DNA of 53,975 bases from Lachnospiraceae bacterium. GTDB lineage: Bacteria; Bacillota; Clostridia; Lachnospirales; Lachnospiraceae. The position numbers were made by a program, and so were the translations under genes. The DNA is taken from NCBI GenBank assembly GCA_024680815.1, contig JAILBQ010000063.1, positions 1-53,975 on the forward strand, in the 5' to 3' direction. How positions within the stretch are numbered: position 1 is the stretch's first letter; every line of letters starts with the position of its first letter. Below are positions 50,202 to 53,975 of the stretch, one piece after another. A model generated the notes under the pieces. It was not told where the DNA came from. It saw only the letters and a list, made by a program, of their open reading frames with translations, and made no database searches.

Positions 50202-51638
50202 ATGGGTGATACCGGTCAGTATATAAGCCCTCTTTCCGAGCGGTATGCCAGCAGGGAAATGCAGCATATCTTTTCGGAGGACATGAAGTTTACCACCTGG
50301 AGAAAACTCTGGATCGCCCTTGCGGAGGCGGAGAAGGAGCTGGGGCTTCCTATAACCGACGAACAGATCGAAGAGCTTAAGAGCCACCGGGACGATATCA
50401 ACTATGAGACGGCCAGGGAACGGGAAAAAAAGGTCCGCCATGATGTGATGAGCCATGTCTATGCTTACGGAGTACAGTGCCCGAAAGCTGCGGGAATCAT
50501 CCACCTCGGAGCCACCTCCTGCTACGTGGGGGACAACACGGATATAATTGTGATGCGGGAAGGCCTCCGGCTTGTAAAGAAAAAGCTGGTTAACATAATA
50601 TTTAATCTTTCCGGATTTGCCCGGAAATTTAAGGGCCTCCCGGTTCTGGCATTCACGCATTTTCAGCCCGCACAGCCCACCACCCTCGGAAAACGTGCAA
50701 CCCTGTGGCTGCAGGATTTTATGATGGATCTTGAGGATCTGGACTATGTACTCGGAAGTCTTAAACTCTTAGGCTCAAAGGGAACCACGGGCACACAGGC
50801 TTCTTTCAGGGAGCTTTTTCACGGAGACAACGCCCTTATAGACCGGCTTGATCCGATGATCGCCGAAAAAATGGGTTTCGATGAGTGTTATCCGGTTTCC
50901 GGTCAGACCTATTCGCGGAAAGTGGATCTCAGGGTTTTAAACGTGCTGTCGGGAATCGCGGTTTCTGCTCACAAAATGTCCAACGATATCCGCCTTCTCC
51001 AGCATTTAAAAGAGGTGGAGGAACCCTTTGAAAAGGAGCAGATCGGTTCCTCGGCCATGGCATACAAAAGAAATCCGATGCGTTCGGAGCGTATTGCCGC
51101 TCTTTCCCGCTATGTGATTATAGATGAGCTCAACCCCGCGGTGACCGGTGCGGTCCAATGGTTTGAACGCACTCTGGACGACTCGGCAAATAAGAGGCTG
51201 TCCGTTGCGGAGGCTTTTCTGGCAACTGACGGTATTCTGAATCTGGTGCTCAACGTTTCAGACGGTCTGGTTGTTTATCCCAGGGTCATCGAGAAGCATC
51301 TGAGGGAGGAGCTGCCCTTCATGGCTACGGAAAACATTATGATGAGAGCCGTGGAGAAGGGCGGAAACCGTCAGGAGCTGCACGAGCGCATCAGGCAGCT
51401 GTCCATGGAGGCCGGAAGAAGGGTTAAGGAAGAGGGAGAGGATAATGATCTGCTGGAACGCATTGCGGCTGATCCTCTTTTCGATGTTTCGCTTAAGGAG
51501 CTTCAGGAGAATCTGAAGCCGGAGCTATATACTGGACGGGCCGAATATCAGACGGAGCGGTTCCTCGAAGAACAGGTTGAACCCCTGCTGGAAAAATACA
51601 GGGAGCTGCTTGGGCTGAAAAGCGAGTTAAGCGTCTGA
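50202..51638 (+). CDS. purB: Adenylosuccinate lyase
   Basis: PurB removes fumarate at two purine steps, from SAICAR and from adenylosuccinate. The 478-residue protein shows the fumarase-superfamily pattern: RHDVMSHVYAYGVQCPKAAGIIHLGATSCYVGDNTD, LAFTHFQPAQPTTLGKRATLWLQDFMMD, GTTGTQASF and the signature loop GSSAMAYKRNPMRSERIAALSRYV, which holds the catalytic serine. The length fits the clostridial form with its extended C terminus. AAAAGGAAGAG precedes ATG 50202. purA follows after 29 bases, so the two steps from IMP to AMP are co-transcribed. Confidence 0.97.
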   Translation: MGDTGQYISPLSERYASREMQHIFSEDMKFTTWRKLWIALAEAEKELGLPITDEQIEELKSHRDDINYETAREREKKVRHDVMSHVYAYGVQCPKAAGIIHLGATSCYVGDNTDIIVMREGLRLVKKKLVNIIFNLSGFARKFKGLPVLAFTHFQPAQPTTLGKRATLWLQDFMMDLEDLDYVLGSLKLLGSKGTTGTQASFRELFHGDNALIDRLDPMIAEKMGFDECYPVSGQTYSRKVDLRVLNVLSGIAVSAHKMSNDIRLLQHLKEVEEPFEKEQIGSSAMAYKRNPMRSERIAALSRYVIIDELNPAVTGAVQWFERTLDDSANKRLSVAEAFLATDGILNLVLNVSDGLVVYPRVIEKHLREELPFMATENIMMRAVEKGGNRQELHERIRQLSMEAGRRVKEEGEDNDLLERIAADPLFDVSLKELQENLKPELYTGRAEYQTERFLEEQVEPLLEKYRELLGLKSELSV

Positions 51639-51641
51639 AAA

Positions 51642-51655
51642 GTGCCGGCCGGCAC
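51642..51655. repeat. Perfect 14-bp palindrome between purB and purA
   Basis: GTGCCGGCCGGCAC reads identically on both strands. It lies three bases after the purB stop and just before the purA ribosome site (GGAAAGGAAA). In RNA it can fold as GTGCC-GGCC-GGCAC. It is not followed by a T run, so it is not a terminator. Confidence 0.65.
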
Positions 51656-51667
51656 GGAAAGGAAACA

Positions 51668-52960
51668 ATGGTTAAAGCAATAGTCGGAGCAAACTGGGGT
51701 GACGAAGGAAAGGGCAAGGTGACAGACACACTGGCCGCCGATGCCGATGTGGTGGTGCGTTTTCAGGGAGGCGCCAACGCGGGTCACACCATTAAGAACG
51801 AATACGGAAAATTCGCTCTTCATACCTGCCCCTCGGGCGTGTTCAGCAAAGGGGTGGTCAATGTTATCGGAAACGGTGTTGCGCTGAATATACCCATCCT
51901 GATGAAGGAGCTTGAGGAAATTGTATCCCGCGGCGTACCGATGCCGGATATCAGGATTTCCGACCGTGTACAGATTGTCATGCCCTATCATATCCTGTTT
52001 GACGAATGCGAAGAGGAGCGGCTTAAGGGAGCCGCCTTCGGTTCGACCAAATCCGGGATCGCGCCTTTTTATTCCGATAAATACGCAAAAATCGGGATTC
52101 AGGTCAGCGAGCTTTTTGACGAACATTACCTGAAGGATAAGCTCTATAATATCTGCGCCCTGAAAAATCCGATGCTTCAGCATCTCTATCACCGGGAACC
52201 CTTAAATCCCGACGCTCTGTTTTTAACCTGCATGCAATACAGGGAGATGGTAAAGCCGTATATTACGGATACCGCGGCTTTTCTTTCGGAAGCCATCAAG
52301 GAGGGAAAGACTATTCTCTTAGAGGGGCAGCTGGGCACCATGAAGGATCCGGATCACGGGATTTATCCCATGGTTACTTCATCCTCCACACTTGCGGCCT
52401 ACGGGGCTATCGGCGCGGGTATACCCCCCTATGAAATCACTCAGATTATCGCGGTTTCCAAGGCCTATTCCTCGGCGGTGGGAGCCGGGGCCTTTGTGAG
52501 CGAGATTCTTGATGAGGAAGAGGCGGAGGAACTTCGAAGACGGGGCGGTGACGGAGGAGAATACGGGGCGACCACCGGCAGACCCAGACGGGTGGGATGG
52601 TATGACTGCGTGGCCTCCCGCTACGGCTGCGCCCTTCAGGGTGCCACTGATGTGGCCTTTACGGTTCTCGATGTGCTGGGGTATCTTGATGAGATTCCCG
52701 TCTGTGTCGGTTATGAGGTGGATGGTGAAATAACAAGGGATTTTCCCACGACAAGGCGGCTCGAACGGGCAAAACCGGTTTTTGAGCGCCTTCCGGGGTG
52801 GAAAAGCGATATACGCGGGATACGTTCCTATGAGGAGCTGCCCGCTAATTGCAGGGGCTATATCGAGTTCATTGAGGGACAGCTGGGATATCCTATAACC
52901 TATGTCTCCAACGGACCGGACAGAAAAGCTATGATATACAGAAAGGACAGGGTAAAATGA
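51668..52960 (+). CDS. purA: Adenylosuccinate synthetase
   Basis: PurA makes adenylosuccinate from IMP and aspartate with GTP. The 430-residue protein starts MVKAIVGANWGDEGKGKVTD, with the catalytic Asp and P-loop of the family. It continues with VVRFQGGANAGHTI, the His41-type catalytic block. LLEGQLGTMKDPDHGIYPMVTSSSTLAAYGAIGAG differs from the usual LFEGAQGxxLDxDxGTYPxVTSS mainly in the GQLGTMKDPDHGIYP loop. GEYGATTGRPRRVGWYD and the C-terminal ELPANCRGYIEFIE complete the set. The next gene's ribosome site begins immediately after its stop. Confidence 0.97.
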   Translation: MVKAIVGANWGDEGKGKVTDTLAADADVVVRFQGGANAGHTIKNEYGKFALHTCPSGVFSKGVVNVIGNGVALNIPILMKELEEIVSRGVPMPDIRISDRVQIVMPYHILFDECEEERLKGAAFGSTKSGIAPFYSDKYAKIGIQVSELFDEHYLKDKLYNICALKNPMLQHLYHREPLNPDALFLTCMQYREMVKPYITDTAAFLSEAIKEGKTILLEGQLGTMKDPDHGIYPMVTSSSTLAAYGAIGAGIPPYEITQIIAVSKAYSSAVGAGAFVSEILDEEEAEELRRRGGDGGEYGATTGRPRRVGWYDCVASRYGCALQGATDVAFTVLDVLGYLDEIPVCVGYEVDGEITRDFPTTRRLERAKPVFERLPGWKSDIRGIRSYEELPANCRGYIEFIEGQLGYPITYVSNGPDRKAMIYRKDRVK

Positions 52961-52974
52961 AAACTGGAGGATTT

Positions 52975-53975
52975 ATGAAAAAATTCTGGGTACTGCTGCT
53001 GTTGTGTCTCCTGGCGATATCTCTCATCGCCTGCGGAAAGAAGAAAAAGAAAGATAAGAAAGAAAAGGTTGAGCGGCTGGAAGAAGAGGAGCCCATGGAG
53101 ATCGTGGTGGAGCCTGAGGAAGCAGAGGTGGAACCCGAGTCCGAGGCTCCCGTGGAGGAGGATGTGCCCGATGTTGCTCCTGACGGGATGTATGCAAGTG
53201 AGCTGACCGGAGAGTGGATTTCTACGGATATTCAGGATCAGCGGCCTATTGCGGTCATGGTGGACGATGAGAAAAAGGCTTTGCCCCATTACGGAATTTC
53301 CACCTCGGATATCCTTTACGAGATGGTTAACTCCACACAGAACGAGGGCGTGACCAGATTTATGGTCATGGTAAAGGACTGGGGAGCAATCCAGCAGCTG
53401 GGCTCGATTCGAAGCACAAGACCCACCAACCTGCAGATTTTCCCGGAATGGAATGCGGTGCTTTGTCACGACGGAGGCCCTTTCTGGAACGATAATTTCT
53501 ACAAGAACGTATTTGTGGAGCGCTTCAGCGGAACCTTCTCCCGCGTGGACAACGGGAAGCCCAGGGAATTTACGGAGTACATTCTTCCCGGCGATCTGGA
53601 CAAGAATTTCAATAATTCAGGATTTTCGCGTACCTATAATGAGTACTACAACGGAGGACCGCACTTTATTTTTGCCTCCCGCAACAATCCCAACACTCTG
53701 GAGCAGTATTCGGATTCGGTGGAATGCAAGAAAATCTCTCTTCCTTTCCATCATAACAATCCCTGGCTGGAATATGATGAGAGCGAGGGCGTTTATAAGT
53801 ATTTCCAGTATGGTCAGGCGGAAGTGGATGCCGGAAACGGAAACAAGCAGATTGCGTTTAAGAATCTTTTCCTGCAGAACGCCCGGCTTGAACAGCTCGA
53901 CGACCACGGCTATATGATGTACTATCCTTCGGAAACGAACCGTGACGGTATTTATATCACAAACGGCCGCGCGGT
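52975..53975 (+). CDS. DUF3048 family lipoprotein (runs off the window end)
   Basis: I start it at ATG 52975 because GGAGG is four to five bases upstream; ATG 52957, in the same frame, overlaps the purA stop. About 333 codons are visible. The signal peptide MKKFWVLLLLCLLAISLIAC ends in a lipobox (Cys20), followed by a Lys run and a Glu-rich linker to about residue 65. The YerB-like DUF3048 body then starts (DQRPIAVMVDDEKKALPHYGISTSDILYEM, VTRFMVMVKDWGAIQQLGSIRSTRP, FWNDNFYKNVFVERFSG). These proteins sit on the outer face of the membrane. Their function is unknown. The frame is open to the last base. Confidence 0.9.
   Translation, partial: MKKFWVLLLLCLLAISLIACGKKKKKDKKEKVERLEEEEPMEIVVEPEEAEVEPESEAPVEEDVPDVAPDGMYASELTGEWISTDIQDQRPIAVMVDDEKKALPHYGISTSDILYEMVNSTQNEGVTRFMVMVKDWGAIQQLGSIRSTRPTNLQIFPEWNAVLCHDGGPFWNDNFYKNVFVERFSGTFSRVDNGKPREFTEYILPGDLDKNFNNSGFSRTYNEYYNGGPHFIFASRNNPNTLEQYSDSVECKKISLPFHHNNPWLEYDESEGVYKYFQYGQAEVDAGNGNKQIAFKNLFLQNARLEQLDDHGYMMYYPSETNRDGIYITNGRA

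Noticed and set aside
1-53975. CRISPR arrays, insertion sequences, prophage genes, tRNA or rRNA genes
   Set aside because: I found no spaced direct-repeat array, no transposase or integrase frame with terminal repeats, and no tRNA/rRNA-like conserved stretches on either strand by eye.

Overview
The window looks like chromosomal DNA of a Gram-positive anaerobe of class Clostridia, most likely Lachnospiraceae. The reasons are the moderate GC content, strong AGGAGG-type ribosome sites, consensus sigma-A promoters (often with an extended TGn -10), and several families I associate with Lachnospiraceae (DUF5716, DUF5717, DUF5721, DUF3048). Family names come from recognising sequence patterns, not from a database search. 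I see no transposase, integrase, CRISPR array, tRNA or rRNA, so this reads as a stable core-genome segment of short operons.

Layout. (1) 1-6451, plus strand: tail of a FapA/DUF342 protein, a 48-codon gene, a zinc-ribbon/TPR membrane protein, a GT-C-like membrane protein, a degenerate SbcD-like protein coupled to a short SbcC-like ATPase, and a two-domain S1 protein. (2) 6431-8443, minus strand: argG, DUF1294 and DUF5721. (3) 8604-13601: an ArgR-type operator, then argC, a GNAT acetyltransferase, argJ, argB and argD. With argG this covers most of arginine synthesis; argF and argH are not here. (4) 13690-22403: a DNA-uptake and envelope operon with comEA (as a lipoprotein), an OmpR-type regulator, its sensor kinase, a GerMN lipoprotein, comEC (apparently starting at ATA) and a repeat-bearing surface protein. 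(5) holA, a small protein, and glyA. (6) 25354-31636: a MacB-like ABC module with an exported CARDB-like protein, then an MBOAT/SGNH pair typical of polysaccharide O-acetylation. (7) degV on the minus strand, diverging from an unidentified RNA of about 384 nt with a perfect-consensus promoter and its own terminator. (8) 33199-43056: SPFH protein, HAD phosphatase, RsmF-like methyltransferase, beta-CASP nuclease, dihydrofolate reductase, diguanylate cyclase and a heterodimeric ABC exporter. (9) 43134-50098: four tightly packed genes for a giant DUF5717 protein, an Hsp70/actin-like DUF5716 protein, a TPR protein and a two-TM coiled-coil protein. (10) purB, purA and the start of a DUF3048 lipoprotein.

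The best candidates for undescribed biology are the four-gene Hsp70-like/DUF5717 operon, which looks like a membrane-linked chaperone-type machine of unknown job, and the structured RNA at about 32757-33140. Two regulatory oddities also stand out. holA carries an 18-bp hairpin followed by a T run across its GTG start codon, and its own -10 box would start transcripts at or next to that codon. The DUF5717 operon also has its -10 box only 10 nt before the start codon, with no ribosome site, so it may be read from a near-leaderless mRNA.
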